Positions 46,724 through 55,832 are shown, numbered from the stretch's first letter. The stretch is 64,000 bases of DNA from Poriferisodalis sp026713105 (GCA_965115995.1 OZ220472.1:3038001-3102000); one strand, 5' to 3'. The notes: generated by a model not told the origin, from the letters alone. Translations and numbers: made by a program.

Positions 46724-48084
46724 TGACTGCAACACCCAACGGCGACGTCGATCCCCTCGCAGCGTCCGACCCCGACTACTGGCACCTGCGCGAGTCCTAC
46801 ACCTTCGACCGCAACGTGATCGCCGAGATCCGGCGCGCGGCCAACACCGGCATCTACCGCATCCGGGGCTGGGGAGCCAAGCGTCGCTTGCCCACCCTCG
46901 ACGACCTGGTGTTCCTCGGTGCGTCGATGTCGCGTTACCCGCTGGAGGGATACCGCGAGGCCTGCGGCACCGACGTGGTGATCGGCGAGGATCGGGCCGA
47001 GCGGCCCATACACCTGCAAATCCCGGTCACCATCACCGGCATGAGCTTCGGCTCGCTGTCGGCCGAGGCCAAAGAGGCGCTCGGACGGGGAGCCTCGGCG
47101 GCCGGCACATCCACGACCACCGGCGACGGCGGCATGACCATGGAGGAGCGCGAGCACTCGGGGGTGCTCGTCTACCAGTACCTGCCATCGCGTTACGGCA
47201 TGAACCCCGACCATCTCCGGATGGCCGACGCCATCGAAGTGGTGGTGGGCCAAGGGGCGAAGCCCGGTGGCGGGGGGATGCTGCTGGGCCAGAAGATCAC
47301 CGAACGGGTGGCCGAGATGCGCACGCTGCCCACCGGGATCGACCAGCGCTCTGCGTGTCGCCACCCCGACTGGACCGGCCCTGACGACTTGGAGATCAAG
47401 ATCGGCGAGCTGCGCGAGATCACCGACTGGCAGGTACCGATCTACGTCAAGGTAGGCGCGGCCCGCCCGTACTACGACACCGCGCTGGCCGTGAAGGCCG
47501 GCGCCGACGCCGTGGTCGTGGACGGCATGCAGGGCGGCACCGCCGCCACCCAGGACGTGTTCATCGAGCACGTCGGCATCCCGACGATTGCCGCCATTCC
47601 CGAAGCCGTCCGGGCACTGCGCGAGCTCGGCGTGCACCGCCGCGAGGTGAAGCTGATTGCGGCGGGGGGTTTCCGCTCAGGCGCCGACGTTGCCAAGGCG
47701 CTGGCGCTCGGCGCCGACGCTGCCTCGATCGGCACCGCAGCGCTGATCGCCATCGGCGACAACGACCCGGCCTATGAGGCCGAGTACCGCGAGCTGGGCA
47801 CCTCAGCCGGATTCTGGGAGGATTTCCAGGCCGGCACCGACCCCGCCGGCATCACCACCCAAAACCCTGATCTGTCAGCCCGGCTCGACCCGGTGCTCGC
47901 CGGGCGCCGCCTCGCCAACTACCTGCAGGTGCTCACCATTGAGACGCAGATCCTGGCCCGCGCCAACGGCAAATCGCACGTCCTGAACCTGGAACCCGAA
48001 GACTTGGCAGCGCTCACTGTGGAAGCCGCCGCGATGGCGCATGTCCCGCTGGCCGGCACCAACTGGATACCTGGCGCCGACTGA
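46723..48084 (+). CDS. mgsC: Glutamate-synthase-like FMN subunit, MgsC/GlxD
   Basis: This 453-residue protein matches the FMN-binding synthase domain (TGMSFGSLSAEAKEALGRGA, VGQGAKPGGGGMLLGQKI, VVVDGMQGGTAATQDVF). It would add the released amine to 2-oxoglutarate or glutamate. It has only two cysteines (near 81 and 208), neither in the region ALIAIGDNDPAYEAEYRELG where glutamate synthases bind a [3Fe-4S] cluster. So electron supply must differ from classic GltB. It ends 11 bp from a convergent gene. Confidence 0.9.
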   Translation: MTATPNGDVDPLAASDPDYWHLRESYTFDRNVIAEIRRAANTGIYRIRGWGAKRRLPTLDDLVFLGASMSRYPLEGYREACGTDVVIGEDRAERPIHLQIPVTITGMSFGSLSAEAKEALGRGASAAGTSTTTGDGGMTMEEREHSGVLVYQYLPSRYGMNPDHLRMADAIEVVVGQGAKPGGGGMLLGQKITERVAEMRTLPTGIDQRSACRHPDWTGPDDLEIKIGELREITDWQVPIYVKVGAARPYYDTALAVKAGADAVVVDGMQGGTAATQDVFIEHVGIPTIAAIPEAVRALRELGVHRREVKLIAAGGFRSGADVAKALALGADAASIGTAALIAIGDNDPAYEAEYRELGTSAGFWEDFQAGTDPAGITTQNPDLSARLDPVLAGRRLANYLQVLTIETQILARANGKSHVLNLEPEDLAALTVEAAAMAHVPLAGTNWIPGAD

Positions 48085-48095
48085 TTCAGCGTCTG

Positions 48096-48872
48096 CTAAC
48101 GGCCCTGCCACTGAGGCGGGCGCTTCTCGGAGAACGCGCGGGGGCCTTCGATGTAGTCGGCGCTGTTGCTCATGGCGCGCACAGCGTCGTAGCGGCCTTC
48201 GTGGGCGGCTCGCGCCCCGGCCTCGTTGAGGCCCTGCATCGCTGCCTGCTTCGTGGCCCGGATCGACATCGGTGAGCACTCCAGCACCATCTCGGCCCAG
48301 CGACGTGCACATGCGAGCGCCTCGCCTTGGGGAACCACTTCGGCGACGATGCCCATCTCCTTGGCCTCTGCCGCGGGCACGTGACGGCCGGTCAGCATCA
48401 TGCTCATGGCGCGCTTCAGCCCGATGTGGCGCGGCAGACGATGCACGCCGCCCGCCAGTGCAGCCAGACCCACCTTGGGCTCGGGCAGCGCGAGCAGCGC
48501 GTTCTCGGAGGCGACGATGATGTCGCAAGCGAGCGCGATCTCAAAGCCGCCGCCCATCGCCACGCCGTTCACTGCCGCGATAACCGGCTTGTCGAGGTCC
48601 CAGCGTGACGTCAGCCCGCCGAAGCCCGACGACGGCATCGCCGAGCGGTCGCCGCCCTCGGCCTGGTACCTGAGATCGTTGCCAGCCGAGAACGCACGGT
48701 CTCCCTCGCCGGTCACAATCGCAACCCACAGCTCCGGGTCGTTCTGGAACTCGTCGAACAGGTCGGACATCTCGGCATTGCCCGGCGGGTGCAGCGCATT
48801 CATCCGCTCCGGCCGGTTGATCGTGACGACGAACAAGTGCCCGTCGCGCTCCGCATAACAGAATTCACCCAT
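48096..48872 (-). CDS. Enoyl-CoA hydratase/isomerase family protein
   Basis: This 258-residue crotonase-fold protein contains VAMGGGFEIALACDIIVAS (oxyanion-hole region) and AFSAGNDLRYQAEGG. The start at 48872 (MGEFCYAERDGHLFVVTINR) is chosen because the fold begins there; an in-frame ATG 13 codons earlier (48911) is also possible, and neither has a strong site. The substrate is an acyl-CoA but not identifiable. It stands alone. Confidence 0.85.
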   Translation of the reverse strand: MGEFCYAERDGHLFVVTINRPERMNALHPPGNAEMSDLFDEFQNDPELWVAIVTGEGDRAFSAGNDLRYQAEGGDRSAMPSSGFGGLTSRWDLDKPVIAAVNGVAMGGGFEIALACDIIVASENALLALPEPKVGLAALAGGVHRLPRHIGLKRAMSMMLTGRHVPAAEAKEMGIVAEVVPQGEALACARRWAEMVLECSPMSIRATKQAAMQGLNEAGARAAHEGRYDAVRAMSNSADYIEGPRAFSEKRPPQWQGR

Positions 48873-49053
48873 AGCGCGGGAACCTAGTTGTCGTCTGACG
48901 ACTTCGCTCATCGTGATGCTCTGAAGCGCGCCGCATTTCGCCGATCAGGACGTGGACGCTGCTCGCTCAGAACAATCGCCCGCGACTCGAAGCACTCTGA
49001 GCAACGCTGAGATTCAGTGAGCATCGTTCATATAGCGCGCATAATGTGCATGT

Positions 49054-49081
49054 GGCGTACCCGCTCATCAGCGGGTACGCC
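49054..49081. promoter_or_regulatory. Perfect 12-bp inverted repeat upstream of sulP
   Basis: GGCGTACCCGCT (49054-49065) and its exact reverse complement (49070-49081) flank the loop CATC, ending 17 bp before the sulP ATG. A CATAAT box lies at 49040-49045. It would form a strong hairpin at the 5' end of the sulP transcript, or act as a dyad operator. Confidence 0.6.
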
Positions 49082-49098
49082 GGCCTCGGGGGTGGCTG

Positions 49099-50745
49099 AT
49101 GCAAGCTCGGGGGTACGACCTGCGCACGCTGCGGGGTGACATCTTCGGCGGTGTCACCACGGCGGTCGTCGGACTGCCGGTCGCGCTCGCGTTCGGTGTG
49201 GCTTCGGGCCTCGGGGCGATGGCCGGGCTGTACGGCGCCATCGCGCTGGGCTTCTTCGCCGCGGTGTTCGGCGGCACGCGCTCACAGATCTCCGGACCCA
49301 CTGGGCCCATGGCCGTCGCAATGGCAGTCGTCATCACCGAACATGCGTCCACTCTCGCCGAAGCACTCACCGTCGTGGTCATGGCGGGAGTCATCCAGGC
49401 GCTGCTGGGCATCCTGCGATTCGGCCGTTTCGTCTCCTACACGCCGTACTCGGTGATCTCGGGCTTCATGTCGGGCGTCGGCATCATCATCATCATCCTG
49501 CAGACACTCCCGGCATTGGGCGTCGAGGGTTCCAGCGGCGGCCCGCTCGACGTCATGCGCGGCTGGCCCGACGCCATCGTGAACCTCAATGCCAGTGCCG
49601 TGGCCATCGCGGCCGTCAGTTTGGGCGTGTGCATCTTCTGGCCTGCCCGATTGCATCGCTGGTTCCCCGCAACGCTCGCGGCCCTTGCCGTGGGAACCCT
49701 GATGGGCGTGCTGCTCCTCGGCGACGCGCCGGTCATCGGCGAGGTGCCCTTCGGCTTGCCGGATCTCCAAGTACCGGTGCTGTCGTTGGGGGTCTTGGCC
49801 GGAGCTGTGCAGCCCGCCGTCACGCTCGCACTCCTGGGGGCCGTCGACAGCCTGCTGACGTCGCTGATTGCCGACTCGATGACGCGCACGCGGCACAACC
49901 CCAACCAAGAGCTCATCGGACAGGGCCTCGGAAATATCGCCGCGGGCCTGGTGGGCGGGCTGCCCGGGGCTGGGGCCACCGTGGGAACCGTGGTGAACAT
50001 CCGGGCCGGTGGCAGCACCCGGGTGTCGGGCGCGCTGCGTGCCATCGTGCTGCTGGCCATCGTGCTGGGAGCGGGACGCTACGTCGAGTCGGTACCCCTC
50101 GCCGCGCTAGCCGGCATCTTGCTGAAGGTGGGCTGGGACATCGTGGACTGGCGGTTCCTCAAACGCATGCACCACGTGCAGCGCGAGCACCTGATGATCA
50201 TGGGCATCACCATGGTGCTGACGGTGGTGCTCAACCTGATCACTGCGGTGGCGATCGGGCTCATCGTGGCGGCCATGTCTGCCGCCCGCCAATTCGAACG
50301 GCTCCAGCTCGACAGCGTCGTCTCGGTGCCGCTGCTCGACGTGAGCTTTCTGGGCGCAGATGCCAACGAGGCAGACGAGGCCACGCCAGGCGATTTCTCA
50401 GCACGGGTCGGGCTGGTCGCGCTTCGAGGCACGTTCACGGTTGCGTCCTCGAAGAGCCTCATCGACATACTGGGCGCGGACATCGCAGAGCACGAAGTCG
50501 TCATTATCGACTTCAGCGACACGGTGTACATCGACGACAGCGCGGCAATGCTGGTGGAGTACCTCATCGACACGGCCGTGGAGGCCAAGACCGAAGTCAT
50601 CGTGATGGGACTCAGCGGCCCGCCGGCGACCAGCCTGCGCGCGCTGAACGCACTCCAGAAAGTGCCGAGAAACCGGTTCGTGCCCACGCTGGACGCGGCT
50701 CGAACGGCGGCTCGGATCTTGCTGAAACTGCCTGAGCCGAAGTGA
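49099..50745 (+). CDS. SulP/SLC26 anion transporter with STAS domain
   Basis: This 548-residue protein has ten or more membrane segments in its first 400 residues, with SulP motifs GLPVALAFGVASGLGAMAGL, SQISGPTGPMAVAMA and TRTRHNPNQELIGQGLGNIA. The C-terminal STAS domain (about 415-535) includes VVIIDFSDTVYIDDSAAMLV, with the Asp-Ser that is phosphorylated in anti-sigma antagonists. Family substrates are sulfate, bicarbonate or dicarboxylates. The position alone does not tell which. Confidence 0.9.
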   Translation: MQARGYDLRTLRGDIFGGVTTAVVGLPVALAFGVASGLGAMAGLYGAIALGFFAAVFGGTRSQISGPTGPMAVAMAVVITEHASTLAEALTVVVMAGVIQALLGILRFGRFVSYTPYSVISGFMSGVGIIIIILQTLPALGVEGSSGGPLDVMRGWPDAIVNLNASAVAIAAVSLGVCIFWPARLHRWFPATLAALAVGTLMGVLLLGDAPVIGEVPFGLPDLQVPVLSLGVLAGAVQPAVTLALLGAVDSLLTSLIADSMTRTRHNPNQELIGQGLGNIAAGLVGGLPGAGATVGTVVNIRAGGSTRVSGALRAIVLLAIVLGAGRYVESVPLAALAGILLKVGWDIVDWRFLKRMHHVQREHLMIMGITMVLTVVLNLITAVAIGLIVAAMSAARQFERLQLDSVVSVPLLDVSFLGADANEADEATPGDFSARVGLVALRGTFTVASSKSLIDILGADIAEHEVVIIDFSDTVYIDDSAAMLVEYLIDTAVEAKTEVIVMGLSGPPATSLRALNALQKVPRNRFVPTLDAARTAARILLKLPEPK

Positions 50746-50774
50746 GCTGACCGGCGGCGAGTGCGGGGGCCTGC

Positions 50775-51350
50775 TCAGTCGGTTGGCGAGTAAATGGGGT
50801 GCGTCCCGAACTGATTCTTCGCGACCGGCGTACCGGTCTCGGAGAAGTAGGCGGTGCCGCGCACCACCGAGTCGAGATATGACGGCAGCGGCCGGCGGAT
50901 CATGTGCTCGGCGTAGTGCTCCCGCTCGGCAGCCGGCACGTCGTCGCGCAGCAGCGCCACCACCTTGATGGTGAAGTCGCTGCCGGTCTCGGCCTCTGAG
51001 ATACGCCAGCGCACAAGCGCCGTACGGGCCTGCGGCGGGCCGAGCACCAGGTCATAGCCGACGCCGTCGAACCAGTCGGCGAATTCTCGCTGGTAGTGGA
51101 CGCCGCTGTAGTAGTAGACGTGGTCGCGGCTGGCGGCGCCGTCCCACACGTTGATCTCGTTGCGTTCGCAGAACGGGTGGATGTTGAGGAGGTTGCCGGG
51201 GGGGCTGATGGCGGCCCAGACGTCGGCCGGCGGGGCTGCCACGGCAACCCTGCCGATGATCGGCTGCATCATCTCGTGGCCGGCGCCCGCATAGCTCCCC
51301 ACGAGAGCTTCGTCGGTAGGCATCAATGCACTGCTCGTAGCTTCGTCCAT
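50775..51350 (-). CDS. SRPBCC-fold protein
   Basis: The 191-residue protein contains IIGRVAVAAPPADVWAAISP and IHPFCERNEINVWDG, followed by an alternating beta-strand pattern and a C-terminal helix, like the START-like SRPBCC fold that binds hydrophobic ligands. The start is uncertain: 51350 lacks a clear ribosome binding site, and 51416 and 51323 are alternatives. No function is recognisable. It is divergent from a membrane protein. Confidence 0.7.
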   Translation of the reverse strand: MDEATSSALMPTDEALVGSYAGAGHEMMQPIIGRVAVAAPPADVWAAISPPGNLLNIHPFCERNEINVWDGAASRDHVYYYSGVHYQREFADWFDGVGYDLVLGPPQARTALVRWRISEAETGSDFTIKVVALLRDDVPAAEREHYAEHMIRRPLPSYLDSVVRGTAYFSETGTPVAKNQFGTHPIYSPTD

Positions 51351-51487
51351 GCCGTCATTGTGACCGAAGTCGCGAATCGTTGCAGCGGACCCCAGCTCGG
51401 CTGCGCCCACAGTCATATCGGGAGCTATCGGGCTCGCACTAGTCTCGGCCACAAGGCCAAAAAAGTGGCCGGAAGGGGTCGAGCCGC

Positions 51488-52228
51488 ATGGCAATTGTCC
51501 TAGACAAGATCAACAACTACACGCGGAGGCAGCGCGGCGGATTCGCGTTGCTGTACGGCGGCCTGCTCGCACTGGTGATGGGCATCATCGAGCCTGGTGG
51601 CGCCATTGTTCGGAGCGCAGATCGGGTGGATTTCGTCGGCCGGATCAATGCCATGGCGGATCTGGCCTGGCTGAGCCACCTGACATCCATCTTCCTCGCC
51701 ATCGCCGCCGTGACGATCATCGCCGGCCTCATGGTGGTCTGGAACACGGCGCACGAGGAAGGGCTCGACTGCACCGGCACGCGCTATGGCCTGATGATGG
51801 CAGGCATCGGCACTGGTATTGCCGTGCTTGGACAGGGCATCGACATGATGATGGTCGTCGCAATCGACGACGGCCTCGGTGCCGGTTTCGCAGCGGGCTC
51901 AGACTCCGTGATGCAAGTCGCCGTTGCAATGCACTCGGTCAATGCAGGACTCGCCTTCGTGGCGATTCCGTTGGTGATGTTGGGTGCCGCGTCGATGGCC
52001 CTTGGCTTGATACCGATCCTGCCCAAGGGCTTCCACCGCAGCGCTGCGCTCTTCACGGCCGCCGTGGGCATCGTGTGGACGGTGCTGTTCTGGATCATTG
52101 CGGCGATCGTCGACTTTGAGGGCTGGGACGTCATCACCGGCATCGGCGGCCTGGTTGCGGTGCTGTGGCTGATGCTGCTGGGACGGTCGATGATCAGCGG
52201 CTCGATCGGCGCACACAACAACACCTAG
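51488..52228 (+). CDS. Integral membrane protein of unknown function, about six TM segments
   Basis: This 246-residue protein has hydrophobic segments near 20-40, 64-86, 98-128, 142-170, 185-208 and 215-232. AAGGGG sits upstream of the ATG. I do not recognise the family. Charged residues are few and the loops are short. It does not look like a known transporter class. Confidence 0.75.
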   Translation: MAIVLDKINNYTRRQRGGFALLYGGLLALVMGIIEPGGAIVRSADRVDFVGRINAMADLAWLSHLTSIFLAIAAVTIIAGLMVVWNTAHEEGLDCTGTRYGLMMAGIGTGIAVLGQGIDMMMVVAIDDGLGAGFAAGSDSVMQVAVAMHSVNAGLAFVAIPLVMLGAASMALGLIPILPKGFHRSAALFTAAVGIVWTVLFWIIAAIVDFEGWDVITGIGGLVAVLWLMLLGRSMISGSIGAHNNT

Positions 52229-52351
52229 AGGCACAGCCGTGGCCCGAGCGGCCCGCGAGCGCAGCGGACTAAAGCGGGAAACAACTGGCGCGACAGCGAG
52301 AGGGTTCAGCCATCCGCGCGTCCCCTTGGCCAGCGCCTAGGCCGAACCGGC

Positions 52352-52756
52352 TCAGGACTTGGGCAGCAGCTGGGCGGTCTCGATGATGCGCGAGTCCGCG
52401 AGTGCCGCCGCCCGGATGGGCGCAATGGCGTGATAGTCGGGGTCGCGGAACATGCCGACGAATTGCGACCGGGTGGGATAGCGCACCAAGATCGCGATGT
52501 CCCAATCCTCGTCGTCGGGCCCGATGGCGATCTTGCCGGCGCGTCCCATCCAAATGGGCTCACCGCCAAAGCGCGGATGAAGTTCCGCGAAGCGCCGGCC
52601 GTACTCGCGATAGGCGGCTTCGCCTGACATGCCGTCGACACCATGGCCCGACTCCGCCACCTCGCGGTACTTCAGCAGGTTGAGCATCACGACGGGCTCG
52701 TCGGGGTCGCCTTCGGCGATGGCGTCGATCTGTTCGGGGCTCGCGTGAAGATGCAT
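52352..52756 (-). CDS. Dimeric alpha-beta barrel protein, DUF1330-like
   Basis: This 134-residue protein has the pattern PVVMLNLLKYREVAESGHG and WDIAILVRYPTRSQFVGMFR, then DPDYHAIAPIRAAALADSRI, which resembles DUF1330. Such proteins are small ferredoxin-like folds of unknown role. It lies 52 bp downstream of the phytanoyl-CoA-dioxygenase-like gene, in the same direction. The 123 bp beyond its stop hold nothing recognisable. Confidence 0.75.
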   Translation of the reverse strand: MHLHASPEQIDAIAEGDPDEPVVMLNLLKYREVAESGHGVDGMSGEAAYREYGRRFAELHPRFGGEPIWMGRAGKIAIGPDDEDWDIAILVRYPTRSQFVGMFRDPDYHAIAPIRAAALADSRIIETAQLLPKS

Positions 52757-52808
52757 GCGGTCTCCTGTTGCAGTTCAAAGAGCGTCGAATGTCTGGCGGT
52801 GGTTCGGC

Positions 52809-53642
52809 TCAGCCTGAGCGGGGCCACACCACCGGGTAGCGGTCGAGTTTCATAGTGGCGCCCGCCTCAAGCCCGTCGACGTGCAGCACTTGGGCGGTGC
52901 CGATACGAGGGTCGTAGCGGACGTCAGTACCGATGTAGCGGGCGGCATAGCCCCGCCGCGCTCGACCTTGGTTCGAATTGCCCTGCGAGCCGTGCAGGAC
53001 CATCGCCCAGAAGGCGACCGCATCGCCCGGTTCGAGATCGAACGAGATGATGTCGTAGCTGTCCCGGTCGGCCTCGATGTCGGGCATGAGTTCGTAGTCG
53101 GGGTTGCGCTCGTAGTCGTGGGCCTTCGTCGGGGCGAAGGTGCGCGGCTGGAACCAGCGGTCCCAGGCGTGCGAGCCCCGGACGTACTCGACCCGACCGT
53201 TGGAGGCATCGACGCTGTCGAGTGCGATCCAGAACGACATCACCTGGCGGCCCGAAATCGGCCAGTACGGCTGGTCGTTGTGCCACGGCACCGGTTGGCT
53301 GGAACCAGGTTCCTTGACGAAGAGCTGGTCGTAGTACATCCGCACAACGGGCGTGCCGAACATCGCAGCCGCCATCTCGCCGAGCCGGGACTGGGTGACG
53401 AATTCTTCGAACAGCGGGTGGAAGCGCCACAGGTCCAGCGAGCCGAAGAAGCCGGTCGAGGCGTAGTTGTGGGCCGTGGGACTGGGGTTGGCCATCTCGT
53501 CGGCTACGCCTCCGCGCAGCCGTTCCACCCACCCGGCGTCGACCACGTTGCGCAGCGCTACCACGCCGTCAGCGCGGAACCGCTCGATCGTGTCGTCGTC
53601 GACAAGGTCGGGTGCTGGTCGATCCAGAACCGTGTCGCTCAT
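52809..53642 (-). CDS. Phytanoyl-CoA dioxygenase (PhyH) family protein
   Basis: This 277-residue Fe(II)/2-oxoglutarate oxygenase has H121-x-D123 (PWHNDQPYW), the distal H217 (VLHGSQGN) and a following Arg at 229-230 that would bind 2-oxoglutarate. The start at 53642 follows GGGGA. The fold is complete, so it should hydroxylate an alkyl substrate. Substrate not known. Neighbours are a DUF1330 protein on the same strand and a MaoC gene on the other. Confidence 0.88.
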   Translation of the reverse strand: MSDTVLDRPAPDLVDDDTIERFRADGVVALRNVVDAGWVERLRGGVADEMANPSPTAHNYASTGFFGSLDLWRFHPLFEEFVTQSRLGEMAAAMFGTPVVRMYYDQLFVKEPGSSQPVPWHNDQPYWPISGRQVMSFWIALDSVDASNGRVEYVRGSHAWDRWFQPRTFAPTKAHDYERNPDYELMPDIEADRDSYDIISFDLEPGDAVAFWAMVLHGSQGNSNQGRARRGYAARYIGTDVRYDPRIGTAQVLHVDGLEAGATMKLDRYPVVWPRSG

Positions 53643-53776
53643 CGTCGTCCCCTGTCGCAAACTTCAAGCCAACAGGGTCAAGTCAACACGATGGAAGCAG
53701 TGCATTGCCAGACGCAGGACTGGCACACGCTGCACCGCCAGACACAGCACTGCCAGACTCACGGCAGGGAGGCGAC

Positions 53777-54295
53777 ATGAGCGACGATCAAGGCAACGAG
53801 GGCGGCGACGCAGCGACAATTCCGGGACTGCCGCCCCGGCCGCACCGGGGCTGGACGTTCGACGAGCACCCGGTCGGCAAGCGCTGGAGCACCTCCCGAC
53901 GGACCATCACCGAGACTGACCTGGTCGTCTACGCCACCCAATTCGGGTTCGGCGAGGGACTGTTCCTCGACGCAACCGCTTCAGAGCGCGCCGGTTACAG
54001 CGGGCGGCTCGTGCCGGGCAGCCTGGTGATGTCGCTGGCCGAGGGCCTCGTCATCAGCGGTGGCGCCATTGCCGGGACCGGCATCGCCTACCTCGGCGCG
54101 ACGGTCGAGGTGAAAGGGCCCACCTTCGTGGGCGACACCCTGCAAGTGGTGGCCGAGGTCACCGCCGCCCGGCTCACATCACGCGGCGACCGCGGCATCG
54201 TGACCACCCGCAATGAGGTCTTCAACCAGCACGGCGACCTCGTCATGGTCTACTCCCCCACCCGCATGATCCTCAGCCGCCACGCCGACGAATAG
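53777..54295 (+). CDS. MaoC-like (R-hydratase fold) protein
   Basis: This 172-residue hotdog-fold protein has FDEHPVGKRWSTSRRTITET and VVYATQFGFGEG, with the PGSLVMSLAEGL helix, as in MaoC/(R)-specific enoyl-CoA hydratases. A conserved catalytic Asp-His pair is not obvious, so activity is uncertain. GGGAGG precedes the ATG. The upstream 80 bp contain degenerate GCCAGAC repeats. Confidence 0.8.
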   Translation: MSDDQGNEGGDAATIPGLPPRPHRGWTFDEHPVGKRWSTSRRTITETDLVVYATQFGFGEGLFLDATASERAGYSGRLVPGSLVMSLAEGLVISGGAIAGTGIAYLGATVEVKGPTFVGDTLQVVAEVTAARLTSRGDRGIVTTRNEVFNQHGDLVMVYSPTRMILSRHADE

Positions 54296-54401
54296 GGCAC
54301 GCGCCCGATCCCGTCAATGCGGGCGGCGGCTGGGTCGGCGGGTTGGACTGGGTCGCAGTACGGTCGGCGCGGTTCTTGAATCGACGGCGGGGAGCACGTA
54401 G

Positions 54402-55178
54402 ATGAGCAGGTTCACAGGACGGGTGGTGATCGTGACGGGCGCGGCCGGCGGCATCGGGTTGGCGGCGTGCGAGCGGTTCGCATCCGAGGGGGCGTCGGTG
54501 GTGGCCGTCGACCTTGCGACCACCGACCTGGGCGCTGCCGTGGCAACGGTGGAAGCTCAGGGCGGCACTGCGCTGGCGGTCGGCGCCGACGTCACCAGGT
54601 CCGACGAAGTCGCCGGCTACGTGCAGGCGACGCTCGGCAACTTCGGACGAGTCGACGTTCTGTTCAACAACGCCGGTATCGAAGGCACCTACGCCCCGAT
54701 GATCGAATACACCGAAGAGTCGTTCGACCAGGTCATGGCGGTCAACGTGCGCGGCGTCTGGCTGGGCATCAAATACGCCGCCCCGGCGATGATCGCGGGC
54801 GGCGGCGGCGCAATCGTCAACACGGCGTCAGTGGCCGGCCTGTTCGGCTCGCGGGGCATCTCTCCGTACTCGGCGAGCAAGCACGCTGTGGCCGGGCTTA
54901 CCAAGTCCGCGGCTCTCGAGCTGGCCACTTCAGGGGTGCGGGTGAACGCCGTGTGCCCTGCGCCGATCGAGACACGCATGATGCGCTCGCTCGAGACCTT
55001 CATCGGCGGCGACGATGCCGACGACATCCGCAAGGCGTTCGCCGAGCGCTTGCCGGTACAGCGCTACGGCGAGCCCCACGAGGTGGCCGCGCTGGTGGCG
55101 TTCCTGGCTTCCGACGACGCCAGTTACATCACCGGCAGCCTGTACCCCATCGACGGCGGCTACAGCGCCGGCCGCTGA
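54402..55178 (+). CDS. Short-chain dehydrogenase/reductase
   Basis: This 258-residue SDR has the cofactor motif TGAAGGIG at 12-19, NNAG at 89-92, and the catalytic S143, Y156 and K160 (PYSASK). The Asp at the end of strand 2 (VDLA) favours NAD. It follows the MaoC gene in the same direction by 106 bp. The substrate is a secondary alcohol or ketone, unknown. Confidence 0.92.
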   Translation: MSRFTGRVVIVTGAAGGIGLAACERFASEGASVVAVDLATTDLGAAVATVEAQGGTALAVGADVTRSDEVAGYVQATLGNFGRVDVLFNNAGIEGTYAPMIEYTEESFDQVMAVNVRGVWLGIKYAAPAMIAGGGGAIVNTASVAGLFGSRGISPYSASKHAVAGLTKSAALELATSGVRVNAVCPAPIETRMMRSLETFIGGDDADDIRKAFAERLPVQRYGEPHEVAALVAFLASDDASYITGSLYPIDGGYSAGR

Positions 55179-55188
55179 TTCGCGCTGG

Positions 55189-55270
55189 TGGGCCGGGGAG
55201 GATTCGAACCTCCGTAGGCGAAGCCGACGGGTTTACAGCCCGCTCCCTTTGTCCGCTCGGGCACCGACCC
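55189..55270 (-). tRNA. trnY: tRNA-Tyr (anticodon GTA)
   Basis: The acceptor stem is GGGTCGG with CCGGCCC (one T-G pair), the anticodon loop CTGTAAA gives GTA, and the long variable arm (TCGGCTTCGCCTAC region) marks a class II tRNA. The T arm reads GGAGGTTCGAATCCTCC. The discriminator is A; CCA is not encoded. It converges with the SDR gene. Confidence 0.94.
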
Positions 55271-55343
55271 CAGATGAGCATCGAAGCCTAAAGCGTCGCA
55301 GAACGCCAGCAACCCGACGCTGCATCCTCGCTAGCTTGCGGTC

Positions 55344-55832
55344 ATGGCTTCATTCGACGTCGTCTCCAAAGTGGACATGCAGGAAATCCGCAACGCAGTG
55401 GACCAAGCGTCCCGTGAGATCGCCAACCGGTACGACTTCCGCAACACCGGCAGTGCCGTGGAGCTTGGCGAGGGCGCAATTGACCTGCGGTCGAGCACCG
55501 AGGATCGCCTCACAGCAATGCGCCAGGTGCTCGAAGAGAAGCTGGTGCGCCGCCAGGTCAGCCTGAAGGCCGTCCACTACGGCAATGTCGAGGAGGCCTC
55601 TGGCGGCACCGTCCGCCAAGCAGCCTCACTGCAGGCCGGCATCTCATCGGACCGCGCCCGCGAGCTGAACAAGTTCATCAAGGGACTCGGCATCAAGGGT
55701 GTGCAGTCACAGACGCAGGGCGACCAGCTGCGAGTGATGTCGAAGAAGCGCGACGACTTGCAGACCGTGATCACCGAGCTCAAAGCAGGCGATTTCGACG
55801 TGCCCTTGCAGTTCGAGAACTTCCGGGACTGA
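55344..55832 (+). CDS. YajQ family nucleotide-binding protein
   Basis: This 162-residue protein starts MASFDVVSKVDMQEIRNAVD and contains REIANRYDFRNTGSAVELGE, SDRARELNKFIKGLGIKGVQ and QLRVMSKKRDDLQTVI, the YajQ pattern. Family members bind nucleotides, and some bind cyclic di-GMP. The role here is unknown. It converges with the epimerase gene. Confidence 0.93.
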   Translation: MASFDVVSKVDMQEIRNAVDQASREIANRYDFRNTGSAVELGEGAIDLRSSTEDRLTAMRQVLEEKLVRRQVSLKAVHYGNVEEASGGTVRQAASLQAGISSDRARELNKFIKGLGIKGVQSQTQGDQLRVMSKKRDDLQTVITELKAGDFDVPLQFENFRD

